Below are positions 1-6,749 of a DNA stretch of 7,886 bases, piece after piece. The notes under the pieces are model-generated. The model was not told the origin of the DNA and searched no databases. It saw only the letters and a program-made list of their open reading frames with translations. The stretch's first letter is position 1; each line of letters opens with the position of its first letter. Source of the stretch: Chloroflexi bacterium CG23_combo_of_CG06-09_8_20_14_all_45_10 (GTDB lineage Bacteria > Chloroflexota > Dehalococcoidia > GIF9 > AB-539-J10); NCBI GenBank assembly GCA_002772325.1, contig PCSL01000031.1, positions 189 to 8,074 on the forward strand. Reading direction: 5' to 3'. The translations under genes were made by a program, and so were the position numbers.

Positions 1-399
1 CACTGCAAAGCTAGCAGTAATAGGAAGTTTATCGCAAGCAAGATGCACCGCCTCTCGAGCCGTACTTTCGCTTATGCCCTCTAACTCAAACATGATTCTG
101 CCCCGCTTAACCACAGCCACCCAATGATCAGGAGCACCTTTACCACCACCCATCCTTGTTTCCGCTGGTTTCTTGGTCACAACCTTATCTGGGAAAATAC
201 GTATCCACAGCCGACCACCACGTCGTAAATAGCGCACCAAGACACGGCGTGCTGCTTCAATCTGCCTTGCCGTCACCCAGGCAGACTCCTCAGCCCTCAA
301 GGCAAAATCACCAAAAACAATAGTATCCCCACTGTGAGCTCTGCCTTTTAGTCGTCCACGATGAACTTTACGATACTTCACTCGCTTCGGCTGTAACAC
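1..399 (-). CDS. rplP: 50S ribosomal protein L16, 3' end cut by the window edge
   Basis: L16 is a 50S protein that helps shape the A-site tRNA elbow region and the peptidyl-transferase surroundings. The frame opens with GTG at 399 and reads [16 protein letters not shown] at its start, the standard L16 N terminus. It stays open for 133 codons to the window edge. Recognisable blocks are [10 protein letters not shown] (about 49-58), [17 protein letters not shown] (62-78), ETRMGGGKG (80-88) and DKLPITASF near the end. Arg82 sits where E. coli L16 has its hydroxylated arginine. Compared with the 136 or so residues of E. coli L16, only a few C-terminal residues are missing. The start lies inside rpsC, a 32-nt overlap in another frame, and is preceded by GAGGAG at 405-410 with 5-nt spacing, which fixes this start and implies translational coupling to rpsC. 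Confidence 0.97.
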   Translation of the reverse strand, partial: MLQPKRVKYRKVHRGRLKGRAHSGDTIVFGDFALRAEESAWVTARQIEAARRVLVRYLRRGGRLWIRIFPDKVVTKKPAETRMGGGKGAPDHWVAVVKRGRIMFELEGISESTAREAVHLACDKLPITASFAV

Positions 400-1039
400 T
401 TTCTCTCCTCGTCTTAGAAACAATATCACCTTTATAAATCCATACCTTGACTCCAATATGCCCCATCACAGTATGAGCTTCGACAAAACCATAACTAATA
501 TCGGCACACAATTTATGCAATGGCATTTGACCTTGATGAAGGCTCACAGATCTAGCAATTTCAGCCCCGCCAAGCCTCCCAGCACATGTTATCTTTATCC
601 CTTTGGCACCAGCCTGCATGGTTCGAAAGGCAGCTTGTTTCATTACTCGACGGTAGGGTATCCTGCCTTCAACTCGCTCAGCTATGCTTTGAGCCAGTAA
701 ACAAGCTTCAAGTTCAGGGTGCTCAACTTCTCTGATAGTCAATCTAACTCTCTCACCGCTAATCTTTTCCAATTCTGACCTTAGTGCTTCTACATTTTGC
801 CCTCCCCGACCAATCAAAATGCCAGGATGGGCAGAATAAAGAGTTAAACATAGCTCACCCCCTGGTCGTTCGATTTCCACCCGAACAACACCTCCCCCAG
901 AGCACTTCTGCTCAATAACTTTGCGTAGCTTTAGATCGTCCAGCAAAAAACGAGTATAGTTCTTTTCAGCATACCACTTAGCTGACCAATCGTAAGTAAT
1001 GCCTAATCTGAACCCATAAGGATGAACTTTTTGTCCCAA
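368..1039 (-). CDS. rpsC: 30S ribosomal protein S3
   Basis: S3 forms part of the mRNA entry channel on the 30S head and contributes to mRNA unwinding. The 223-residue product has the usual start [14 protein letters not shown] and an N-terminal type II KH domain with the GRGG loop at 77-80. The C-terminal domain contains [10 protein letters not shown], in which R130, R131 and K134 correspond to the basic helicase residues of E. coli S3, followed by [17 protein letters not shown] (147-163) and [10 protein letters not shown]. The start codon is TTG at 1039, 2 nt after the rplV stop; GGGAG and GAGGAAAGG within the end of rplV supply the ribosome binding site. No in-frame ATG or GTG fits the conserved N terminus, so the TTG is well supported. 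The 3' end overlaps the rplP start by 32 nt, leaving a family-typical variable tail ([10 protein letters not shown]). Confidence 0.98.
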   Translation of the reverse strand: MGQKVHPYGFRLGITYDWSAKWYAEKNYTRFLLDDLKLRKVIEQKCSGGGVVRVEIERPGGELCLTLYSAHPGILIGRGGQNVEALRSELEKISGERVRLTIREVEHPELEACLLAQSIAERVEGRIPYRRVMKQAAFRTMQAGAKGIKITCAGRLGGAEIARSVSLHQGQMPLHKLCADISYGFVEAHTVMGHIGVKVWIYKGDIVSKTRRESVTAEASEVS

Positions 1040-1041
1040 AA

Positions 1042-1377
1042 TTACTCCCTTTCCTCAACAAAAACTGTAATATGGCTAGATCGCTTCAAAATAGGGCTCA
1101 CCCGTCCTCTTGCCTGGGGACGAAACCTTTTTAAAGTATGTCCTTGGTCAGCAAAGATGTCCCTGATTCTAAGATCAGTAGGTGACATTTGAAAATTGTT
1201 CTCAGCATTGGCCGCCGCTGATTTAATTACTTTAGCTACAGCTTTCGCTGACGGAGTAGGCAAAAATTTGAGAATAGTCAAGGCTTCATCAACTTTTTTA
1301 CCCCTAACCATATCTACCACCAAACGAACTTTCTGAGGTGAAATACCAATATCCTTAGCTACCGCTCTTACTCTCAC
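1042..1377 (-). CDS. rplV: 50S ribosomal protein L22
   Basis: L22 is a 50S assembly protein whose long beta-hairpin lines the polypeptide exit tunnel. The 111-residue product is family length (E. coli has 110). It shows ISPQKVRLVVDMVRGK (12-27), the alanine-rich helix KAVAKVIKSAAANAENN (45-61), and the hairpin with RFRPQARGRVSPILKRSSHI around 84-103. It starts with GTG at 1377, giving MRVRAVAKDI, and GAAGG at 1384-1388 with 6-nt spacing supports this start. Upstream lies an unusually long 134-nt gap after rpsS that carries repeats and palindromes; downstream the gene is separated from rpsC by only 2 nt. The usual S10-operon order rpsS-rplV-rpsC is kept, so function is not in doubt. Confidence 0.98.
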   Translation of the reverse strand: MRVRAVAKDIGISPQKVRLVVDMVRGKKVDEALTILKFLPTPSAKAVAKVIKSAAANAENNFQMSPTDLRIRDIFADQGHTLKRFRPQARGRVSPILKRSSHITVFVEERE

Positions 1378-1398
1378 TTCGTGCCTTCTTTATTTGCA

Positions 1399-1414
1399 CG
1401 AGGCTAAAGCCTCG
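1399..1414. repeat. Perfect palindrome, 7-bp arms, in the rpsS-rplV gap
   Basis: The plus strand reads cgaggct-aa-agcctcg, a perfect inverted repeat with 7-bp arms and 2 central bases, just upstream of the rplV ribosome binding site. In the mRNA it would fold into a short GC-rich hairpin about 22 nt before the GTG start. It has no following U tract, so it is not an intrinsic terminator. Short GC-rich palindromes with a CTTTAG-like centre often recur as dispersed intergenic repeats in bacteria; whether this one does cannot be told from a single window. Confidence 0.75.
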
Positions 1415-1435
1415 CACTACGGAGTTGCATATGAT

Positions 1436-1464
1436 CTCAACCAACTCAAAAACCTCAACAAACT
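1436..1464. repeat. Short direct repeat (10 of 11 bases) at 18-nt offset
   Basis: Plus-strand ctcaaccaact at 1436-1446 recurs as ctcaacaaact at 1454-1464, one mismatch, offset 18 nt. It lies in the long rpsS-rplV spacer between the palindrome at 1399-1414 and the duplicated rpsS tail. It could be a remnant of local slippage or part of an inserted element. Low complexity (C/A/T only) makes a chance origin possible. Confidence 0.5.
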
Positions 1465-1467
1465 GGG

Positions 1468-1547
1468 GGCAACTGTGTCTCCCTGCCGGCACGGTTATTT
1501 TGCCTGATAAATCAGGCAACTACTTTCCCTGCCTGCACGGTTATTTT
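1468..1547 (-). repeat. Degenerate duplication of the rpsS 3' end
   Basis: The last codons of rpsS (1515-1547) are repeated downstream at 1468-1501. The core, 1526-1547 versus 1480-1501, is identical in 21 of 22 positions; the match continues through ggcaact after a 1-nt length difference. The offset between copies is 46 nt, not a multiple of three, so the second copy (which would encode KITVPAG) is out of frame with rpsS and lies after its TGA stop. This looks like a tandem duplication, or a target duplication left by an insertion, that has since decayed. It partly explains why the spacer is so long. Confidence 0.8.
1502..1517. repeat. Palindrome spanning the rpsS stop codon
   Basis: Plus-strand gcctgat-aa-atcaggc is a perfect inverted repeat with 7-bp arms. 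The rpsS TGA stop (1512-1514) lies inside one arm. As RNA it gives a 6-bp stem with a UUUA loop. The downstream bases (AAAATAACC on the mRNA strand) contain no U run, so an intrinsic terminator is unlikely. It could slow decay or affect coupling between rpsS and rplV, but this is inference. Confidence 0.6.
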
Positions 1548-1808
1548 AGCTTTCGTAACGTGCCCTCTAAATATCCGAGTAGGCACAAACTCAGCCAATT
1601 TCTGCCCCACCATATTCTCAGTAATAAAAATGGGCACGTGCTTCCTGCCATCATGCACCGCAATAGTATGCCCTATCATCTGCGGCAAAATAGTAGAGGC
1701 ACGAGACCAGGTCTTTATCACCGCCTTCTCCCCTGAACTATTGAGCGCCTCTATTCTCTTAAGTAATTTAGCATCACAATATGGACCCTTTTTAAGCGAC
1801 CGTGACAT
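1512..1808 (-). CDS. rpsS: 30S ribosomal protein S19
   Basis: S19 binds 16S rRNA in the 30S head with S13 and contacts the A-site region. The 98-residue product begins [20 protein letters not shown] and contains [16 protein letters not shown] (31-46), [20 protein letters not shown] (47-66) and [17 protein letters not shown] (67-83), all standard. It is slightly longer than the 92 residues of E. coli because of the tail [16 protein letters not shown] start it at ATG 1808, 1 nt after the rplB stop, because GGAGG at 1816-1820 is ideally spaced (7 nt) and MSRSL is the conserved N terminus; an in-frame ATG at 1829 inside rplB is rejected. The final codons are duplicated out of frame in the following spacer, so the C-terminal tail may differ from that of relatives. 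Confidence 0.98.
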   Translation of the reverse strand: MSRSLKKGPYCDAKLLKRIEALNSSGEKAVIKTWSRASTILPQMIGHTIAVHDGRKHVPIFITENMVGQKLAEFVPTRIFRGHVTKAKITVQAGKVVA

Positions 1809-1809
1809 T

Positions 1810-2631
1810 CTATTTCCTCCGTTGGACAATCAATTTATTCGAAATTTTGTTAGGCTTTCGTGTCTTGCGCCCCAAAGCTGGCTTGCCCCAAGGGGTTTTG
1901 GGATTCATACCTCGTGGAGTTCTGCCTTCACCACCCCCATGAGGATGGTCTCGAGGGCTCATAGCAGATCCTCGAACTGAAGGACGTATACCCAACCACC
2001 GGTTACATCCAGCTTTCCCTAATCTTATATTCTTGTGGTCAATATTGCCTATCTGGCCAATAGTAGCCCAGCATCTATGGTGAAATTTGCGTAATTCTCC
2101 TGAAGGGAGTCTAAGCAAAACATAATTACCTTCCTTACTCATTATTTGAGCTGCACTTCCAGCACTGTGAACAAGCTGCCCACCTTTGCCGGGCTCAAAC
2201 TCAACATTATGAACTAGAGTGCCCACGGGAATTGAGCCCAGTGGCAAGGCATTGCCAAGTTTTATCTCAACCTCATCACCTGCCTTTATAGTATCGCCTA
2301 TTTCAAGACCCAAAGGGGCAAGGATATAACGTTTTTCCCCATCAATGTAGTGAATTAAGGCAATTCGAGCTAACCTGTTAGGGTCATATTCAATAGAGGC
2401 TACCTTCCCGGGGATACCAATCTTATCTCTCTTAAAATCGATAATACGAAGTTTGCGCTTACTTCCCCCACCTCGATGACGCACTGTTATCACGCCGCGG
2501 TTATTGCGTCCCGCCTTCCTCTTCAATGATACAAGCAAGGACTTCTCAGGAGCCACCTTGCTTAGCTCCTCAAAAGTGGCACCAACCTTCCCTCTCCTGC
2601 TTGGAGAAGTTGGCTTATAAGTCTTCAACAT
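1810..2631 (-). CDS. rplB: 50S ribosomal protein L2
   Basis: L2 is one of the most conserved 50S proteins, needed for subunit association and peptidyl-transferase function. The product is 273 residues, the same length as in E. coli. It shows [19 protein letters not shown] (41-59), the IEYDPNR block (80-86), the [14 protein letters not shown] stretch (149-162), and the C-terminal [16 protein letters not shown] motif, in which H229 coincides in number with the E. coli histidine implicated in activity. The C terminus is a basic extension rich in lysine and arginine. It starts at ATG 2631, with GGAGG at 2642-2646 and 10-nt spacing. The stop TAG at 1810-1812 is 1 nt before rpsS. Upstream lies the bS22-like gene, 23 nt away, instead of the usual direct rplW-rplB junction. 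Confidence 0.99.
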   Translation of the reverse strand: MLKTYKPTSPSRRGKVGATFEELSKVAPEKSLLVSLKRKAGRNNRGVITVRHRGGGSKRKLRIIDFKRDKIGIPGKVASIEYDPNRLARIALIHYIDGEKRYILAPLGLEIGDTIKAGDEVEIKLGNALPLGSIPVGTLVHNVEFEPGKGGQLVHSAGSAAQIMSKEGNYVLLRLPSGELRKFHHRCWATIGQIGNIDHKNIRLGKAGCNRWLGIRPSVRGSAMSPRDHPHGGGEGRTPRGMNPKTPWGKPALGRKTRKPNKISNKLIVQRRK

Positions 2632-2654
2632 TACAACCTAACCTCCAATTTTTC

Positions 2655-2750
2655 TTACGGATGCCTTCTTTGCCAACGAGTCTTCTTAAGAAGCTTCTTA
2701 TGTTGATGCTTCGACATCTTTTTCTTTCTCCACTTAACAACTGAGCCCAT
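2655..2750 (-). CDS. bS22-like small ribosomal protein (AURKAIP1/COX24 family), 31 residues
   Basis: A 31-codon frame starts with ATG directly after the rplW TAA (no gap) and ends with TAA at 2655-2657, 23 nt before rplB. The peptide begins MGSVVKWRKKKM, continues SKHQHKKLLKKT and ends RWQRRHP. It has 9 Lys, 4 Arg, 3 His and no acidic residue. From memory, this matches the AURKAIP1/COX24 domain pattern of actinobacterial bS22 (MGSVxKxRxKxM, KHxKLL, TRxQRR), a 30S protein seen near helix 44 and the decoding region and related to mitochondrial mS38. A ribosome binding site AAGGTG (2756-2761, 5-nt spacing) lies in the end of rplW. Its place inside the S10 operon fits a ribosomal role. An internal ATG at codon 12 would remove the family's N-terminal motif and is less likely. 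Assignment is by pattern recognition, not search. Confidence 0.87.
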   Translation of the reverse strand: MGSVVKWRKKKMSKHQHKKLLKKTRWQRRHP

Positions 2751-3035
2751 TTAAACACCTTCAAAAAAGGTGATTTTATTTTCCGGCTCTAAGCTAACTA
2801 TCGCTTTCTTCCAAGATGGGCTTGTCACTTCTCGCCTACCCATTCTTTTCGTCTTCCCTGAAACAGTTATTATATTAACCTTAACTACCTTCACCTTAAA
2901 AGCTTTCTCCACTGCCTCCTTAATCTGAGGCTTAGTAGCTTCCTTAGCCACCTCAAAGACATATCTATTCCCCTCCTTAAGCAAGGTAGCTTTCTCCGTA
3001 ATTAAAGGACGCCGCAACACCTCATAAAGATGCAT
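2751..3035 (-). CDS. rplW: 50S ribosomal protein L23
   Basis: L23 sits at the exit of the nascent peptide tunnel and is the docking site for trigger factor and SRP. The 94-residue product contains VLRRPLITEKATLL (6-19), in which E14 corresponds to the glutamate of E. coli L23 used for trigger-factor binding. It also has the KPQIKEAVEKAFKVKVVKVN block (35-54) and SGKTKRMGRR before a conserved WKKAIVSL. It starts at ATG 3035, overlapping the rplD 3' end by 14 nt; GAGAGG at 3045-3050 with 9-nt spacing is the likely ribosome binding site. Its TAA stop abuts the ATG of the bS22-like gene, which suggests coupled translation of the two. Confidence 0.98.
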   Translation of the reverse strand: MHLYEVLRRPLITEKATLLKEGNRYVFEVAKEATKPQIKEAVEKAFKVKVVKVNIITVSGKTKRMGRREVTSPSWKKAIVSLEPENKITFFEGV

Positions 3036-3669
3036 TTTTAATTACCTCTCGCCCCCAGATTCTCTCTATATTACGTAACGCCGGAACTGTGATTATTAGC
3101 GTTTTATAGGAAAGTAAATCCACTACATTAATTAGAGCTGAAGGCAGGACTTTAGAATTAGCTAAATTACGAGCCGCTTTAACCACATTGCGATTGGAAT
3201 GCTCAGTAACAATTAAAGCAGTGGAATCAACATCGAGTGCCGACAGAATATCAATCATATCTTTCGTCCGTGGCATTTCAAAGACAAGCTCTTCTATTAC
3301 CTTCATGTCCTTCTCTCTAGCTTTAGAGGAAAGAACACACTTTAAGGCTAAGCGCCTCATCTTCTTAGGCATGGATTGATAATATGACCGTGGTTTAGGC
3401 CCAAAAACTACTCCTCCGCCCCTGAGCAGGGGTGATTTTATATCTCCCCTCCTCGCCCTGCCGGTATGCTTCTGGGGAAAAAGTTTCCTTGTGCTCCCCC
3501 TAACTTCACCCCTCGTCTTCGTAGATGCGGTTCCTTGACGCTTATTAGCTAGCTGCCTCACCATTGTCTGATGAACCACTGCTTCATTAAAGGAAATGCC
3601 AAAAACATCCTCACCAAGCTCCACTTGGTCAACAACCTCACCCTTTAAACTATAAACAGGAACTCGCAT
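3022..3669 (-). CDS. rplD: 50S ribosomal protein L4
   Basis: L4 binds domain I of 23S rRNA; its extended loop reaches the exit tunnel constriction opposite L22. The 215-residue product has the loop signature RQGTASTKTRGEVRGS (44-59), then RKLFPQKHTGRARRGDIKSP (61-80) and LLRGGGVVFGPKPRSY (81-96). The C-terminal Rossmann-like half includes TALIVTEHSNRNVVKAARNL and ends LRNIERIWGR. Start is ATG at 3669, 3 nt after the rplC stop, preceded by a GGGGAAG stretch. In E. coli L4 also represses its own operon through the S10 leader; here rpsJ has no leader because it overlaps fusA, so that mechanism cannot operate in the same form. Confidence 0.98.
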   Translation of the reverse strand: MRVPVYSLKGEVVDQVELGEDVFGISFNEAVVHQTMVRQLANKRQGTASTKTRGEVRGSTRKLFPQKHTGRARRGDIKSPLLRGGGVVFGPKPRSYYQSMPKKMRRLALKCVLSSKAREKDMKVIEELVFEMPRTKDMIDILSALDVDSTALIVTEHSNRNVVKAARNLANSKVLPSALINVVDLLSYKTLIITVPALRNIERIWGREVIKNASL

Positions 3670-3672
3670 TTT

Positions 3673-4296
3673 CTACTTCCCCACCTTTTCAATAATCAGC
3701 AACCCCTTCCTGGCCCCAGGCACTGCTCCTTTGATCAGAAGTAAGTTACGGCTTATGTCAACCCCTACCACTTCGAGGTTATGTGCAGTAGTTTTCCTAT
3801 TCCCCATATGCCCAGCCATGCGCATCCCCTTAAGCACTCGACCAGGAAATGTAGTAGCACCAATTGAACCGGGAGCACGATGACGGTCAGATTGCCCATG
3901 AGTCTTTGGCCCACCAGCAAAGTGGTGACGCTTCACCACGCCAGCAAAGCCTTTCCCTTTGGATAAGCCGCTTACATTTACAAAGTCACCCGGGTTCAGA
4001 AGGCTGACATCCACCTTATCACCACGCTTAACTGAACTTACCTCCTCAGTTCTAAATTCATGGAGATGCCTAACCCCGTCTATCCCTTGAAGATGTCCTC
4101 TTTGTGGAGCATTGAGACGCTTAGCTGCCTCAAAACCTAGCTGGATAGCGCTATAACCATCTTTAGCCTGGCTTTTTACCTGGGTAACAAAGCAAGGTCC
4201 AGCTTCGACGGCAGTTACTGCTACTGCCACTCCATCCTCTCGGAACAGCCGTGTCATACCAACTTTTCTGCCAATAATACCTGACATTTCAAACAT
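3673..4296 (-). CDS. rplC: 50S ribosomal protein L3
   Basis: L3 is an early 50S assembly protein with an arm reaching the peptidyl-transferase centre. The 207-residue product shows IIGRKVGMTRLFREDG (7-22), KGKGFAGVVKRH (113-124), the HGQSDRHRAPGSIG arm (133-146) and KGMRMAGHMGNRKTT (156-170). The position equivalent to the PrmB-methylated glutamine of E. coli (SIGQ) is alanine here, so that modification is not expected. Two in-frame ATGs lie close together, at 4296 (MFEMSG) and 4287 (MSGIIG); neither has a recognisable Shine-Dalgarno sequence. The 30-nt spacer after rpsJ is strikingly A-rich instead. I keep 4296, but 4287 (204 residues) is nearly as plausible. It is followed at 3 nt by rplD. 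Confidence 0.97.
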   Translation of the reverse strand: MFEMSGIIGRKVGMTRLFREDGVAVAVTAVEAGPCFVTQVKSQAKDGYSAIQLGFEAAKRLNAPQRGHLQGIDGVRHLHEFRTEEVSSVKRGDKVDVSLLNPGDFVNVSGLSKGKGFAGVVKRHHFAGGPKTHGQSDRHRAPGSIGATTFPGRVLKGMRMAGHMGNRKTTAHNLEVVGVDISRNLLLIKGAVPGARKGLLIIEKVGK

Positions 4297-4326
4297 TTAG
4301 TGTTACTTTTGCTTTTTTATTTCTTT

Positions 4327-4635
4327 TTATAACTTGATATCTATCTCCACACCAGAAGCCAAATTAATTTGGGCCAAAGCGTCTATAGTTTTAGAAGTTG
4401 GCTTAAGAATATCGATCAGCCGTTTGTGAGTGCGAATTTCAAATTGCTCCCTCGAATCCTTATCAATGTTTGGAGAGCGGATGACACAAAATTTCTCTAT
4501 ATGTGTAGGTAAAGGCACCGGGCCAACAACTATGGCTCCACTACGTTCTACCGCTTCCACTATCTGCCTTACCGCCTGGTCAACTAACCTATGATCAAAA
4601 CCTTTGATTTTGACGCGAACTTTCTGACTGCTCAT
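4327..4635 (-). CDS. rpsJ: 30S ribosomal protein S10 (NusE)
   Basis: S10 belongs to the 30S head and, as NusE, also joins NusB in transcription antitermination complexes. The 102-residue product is family length. It shows [17 protein letters not shown] (5-21), the GPVPLPT loop (38-44) and [17 protein letters not shown] (60-76). Start is ATG at 4635, overlapping the fusA stop as ATGA, with GAAGG at 4639-4643 as a close (3-nt spacing) ribosome binding site. In many bacteria tuf and a separate S10 promoter or leader lie between fusA and rpsJ. Here neither is present, so the str and S10 clusters appear to form one transcription unit. Confidence 0.98.
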   Translation of the reverse strand: MSSQKVRVKIKGFDHRLVDQAVRQIVEAVERSGAIVVGPVPLPTHIEKFCVIRSPNIDKDSREQFEIRTHKRLIDILKPTSKTIDALAQINLASGVEIDIKL

Positions 4636-6707
4636 CTGCCTTCAGCTTTTACAATTTGCCCGGTTAAACTGGGGGGCAGCTCTTCATAACGATAAAATTC
4701 CATAGTATAAGTCGCTCTCCCTTGGCTGAGAGACCTTAAGTCACCGATAAGGCCAAAAGTTTTCGCTAAGGGAATAAAACAGCGAATAACGCAGGGATCC
4801 TCACTAGTCTCAACGCTATCAATGCGAGCTCTTCGGGAATTTAAATCGCTAATGACGTCTCCCATGAATTGAGCCGGAACTAATACCTCCGCCTCCATAA
4901 TTGGTTCCAAGAGTATAGGCTTGGCTTTAGCTACACCACTCTTCACTGCCATGGAACCTGCTATCTTAAAAGCTAGTTCTGAGGAATCAACCTCGTGGAA
5001 ACTGCCATCATGCAAAGTCACTTTGATATCTACTACAGGGTACCCAGCTAATTGTCCGCTTTGCAAAGCCTCCTTAACCCCAATTCCCACCGCAGGGATA
5101 AATTCTTTGGGCACAGCTCCGCTTCGAACTTGGTCACAAAACTCGAAACCACTGCCTCGCTCACCAGGCTCAAGTCTAAGCCAGACATGCCCATACTGAC
5201 CTTTGCCACCAGATTGGTGAATAAATCTCCCCTCAGATTCTACAGGTAAAGTGATTGTCTCTTTATAAGCTACTTGAGGCTTGCTAATTTTTACCTTCAC
5301 ACCAAACTCACGAAATATGCGCTCCACCAATACCTCAAGGTGCAATTCACCCATCCCTGAAATGAGAACTTGACCTGTTTCTGGGTTACTGTTAACCTTA
5401 AAGGTAGGATCCTCCTCAGTAAGTTTAGCTAACACATCAGCTAACTTGTCTTGGTCTCCCTTTCCCTCGGGCTCGATGGCCATTGAAAGTAGCGGCTCAG
5501 AGAAATGGATGGGTTCAAAAAGCAAGGGTCGAGCAGCATCACAAAGGGTATCCCCTGTAACCGTCCTCCTAAGCCCCACAGTAGCTACAATGCTGCCAGC
5601 ATCAGCTTCATCGACCTCTTCACGGTGATTGGCATGCATAACATACAACCTTCCCAGATGTTCTTTCTCTCCCTTGGAAACATTAATAACCTGTGCCCCA
5701 GCCTTTACCTTGCCCGAATATATACGTAGGTAGGTTAACCTGCCCATAAATGGATCAGAAACAACCTTAAAGGCTAAAGCTGAAAGGGGCTCATCGTCGC
5801 TTGTGCGACAAAGAATTCCTCCTCCATCTCTGGGATTGATAGCACGAGCAGCGGGAATATCTAAAGGCGAAGGGAGATAGGCTACAATAGCATCAAGCAA
5901 AGGTTGGATTCCCTTACCTCTCAAAGCACTGCCACAAAGAATAGGCACTATCTGGTTAGCTACGGTCAACCTTCTTACCACTGTTTTGAGTTGAGAAACA
6001 GGAATTTCTTGACCCTCAAGATACTTAAGCATGATCTGGTCATCGCTCTCAGCTAATTTTTCCATGAGCGTTTGACGGTATTTAGCCACAATAGTTTTAT
6101 CACCTTCCGGTATAGCTTCCTCCACTGGCATTAGATAAGGATCGTCAAGGAAAGTAATTGCTCTCATCTCCACAAGGTCGATAATCCCTCGGAAGGAACT
6201 CTCAGCACCCAAAGGAAGCTGTATGGGTAAAACCTTGGCTCGCAATCGCTTCTCGATCATAGTGACTGCGTGATAAAAATCAGCACCAACCCTATCCATC
6301 TTATTAATAAAGCAAATCCTGGCTACATTGTACTTATCTGCTTGGCGCCACACTGCCTCCGATTGAGCTTGTACTCCAGCCACAGCATCAAAAATCACAA
6401 CCCCACCATCCAATACCCGAAGGCTACGTTCCACCTCAGCTGTGAAGTCCACATGTCCCGGGGTATCGATGATGTTGATGCGATGCTGGCGCCAGTGGCA
6501 AGTGGTAGCTGCCGAAGTAATGGTAATGCCACGTTCCCGCTCTTGCTGCATCCAATCCATCACCGCTGTTCCTTCATCCACCTCACCGAGCTTATAAGTA
6601 CGCCCGGTGTGATAAAGAATCCTCTCCGTGATGGTAGTTTTGCCAGCATCTATATGAGCAATGATTCCTATATTTCGTATCTCTTCTAAAGGGAAAGTTC
6701 GTGACAT
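4632..6707 (-). CDS. fusA: Translation elongation factor G
   Basis: EF-G is the GTPase that drives tRNA-mRNA translocation and, with RRF, ribosome recycling. The 691-residue product has all G-domain motifs: P-loop AHIDAGKT (17-24), RGITI (59-63), DTPGH (81-85), NKMD (135-138) and GSAL (259-262). Domain II follows from about 305. Domain IV contains [12 protein letters not shown] (497-508) and the tip loop [12 protein letters not shown] (566-577), with H571 equivalent to the decoding-site histidine; domain V includes [10 protein letters not shown] (662-671). The motifs are intact, consistent with canonical EF-G rather than a divergent paralogue. I choose ATG at 6707 because AAAGGA (6715-6720) is well placed and [15 protein letters not shown] fits the family N terminus. 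An in-frame GTG at 6740 would add 11 atypical residues and has no good binding site. Gap to rpsG is 42 nt. Confidence 0.99.
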   Translation of the reverse strand: MSRTFPLEEIRNIGIIAHIDAGKTTITERILYHTGRTYKLGEVDEGTAVMDWMQQERERGITITSAATTCHWRQHRINIIDTPGHVDFTAEVERSLRVLDGGVVIFDAVAGVQAQSEAVWRQADKYNVARICFINKMDRVGADFYHAVTMIEKRLRAKVLPIQLPLGAESSFRGIIDLVEMRAITFLDDPYLMPVEEAIPEGDKTIVAKYRQTLMEKLAESDDQIMLKYLEGQEIPVSQLKTVVRRLTVANQIVPILCGSALRGKGIQPLLDAIVAYLPSPLDIPAARAINPRDGGGILCRTSDDEPLSALAFKVVSDPFMGRLTYLRIYSGKVKAGAQVINVSKGEKEHLGRLYVMHANHREEVDEADAGSIVATVGLRRTVTGDTLCDAARPLLFEPIHFSEPLLSMAIEPEGKGDQDKLADVLAKLTEEDPTFKVNSNPETGQVLISGMGELHLEVLVERIFREFGVKVKISKPQVAYKETITLPVESEGRFIHQSGGKGQYGHVWLRLEPGERGSGFEFCDQVRSGAVPKEFIPAVGIGVKEALQSGQLAGYPVVDIKVTLHDGSFHEVDSSELAFKIAGSMAVKSGVAKAKPILLEPIMEAEVLVPAQFMGDVISDLNSRRARIDSVETSEDPCVIRCFIPLAKTFGLIGDLRSLSQGRATYTMEFYRYEELPPSLTGQIVKAEGR

Positions 6708-6749
6708 AAGCTTATCCTTTACCTCGAGTACCGCTTTCACTCTAATTTC

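Noticed and set aside
1502..1517. Intrinsic terminator after rpsS
   Set aside because: The hairpin is short and is followed by A-rich rather than U-rich RNA; transcription must continue into rplV, rpsC and rplP.
1809..1829. Upstream in-frame ATG for rpsS giving a 7-residue N-terminal extension
   Set aside because: It lies inside rplB, lacks family support, and the ideal GGAGG site points to the ATG at 1808.
1425..1980. Plus-strand open frames opposite rpsS, the rpsS-rplV spacer and rplB
   Set aside because: The translations show no family resemblance and cover the reverse of conserved ribosomal genes; no independent evidence of coding.
2682..2699. Overlapping palindromes AAGAAGCTTCTT and CTTCTTAAGAAG
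   Set aside because: They encode the KKLLKK motif of the bS22-like gene; the symmetry follows from AAG and CTT codons and is explained by the protein sequence.
6270..6689. 139-codon open frame on the plus strand opposite fusA
   Set aside because: It is antisense to the highly conserved EF-G G domain, has no recognisable protein features, and is best explained as a shadow frame.
6708..6740. In-frame GTG start for fusA adding 11 residues
   Set aside because: The ATG at 6707 has a well-spaced AAAGGA and matches the EF-G N terminus; the GTG has no good binding site.
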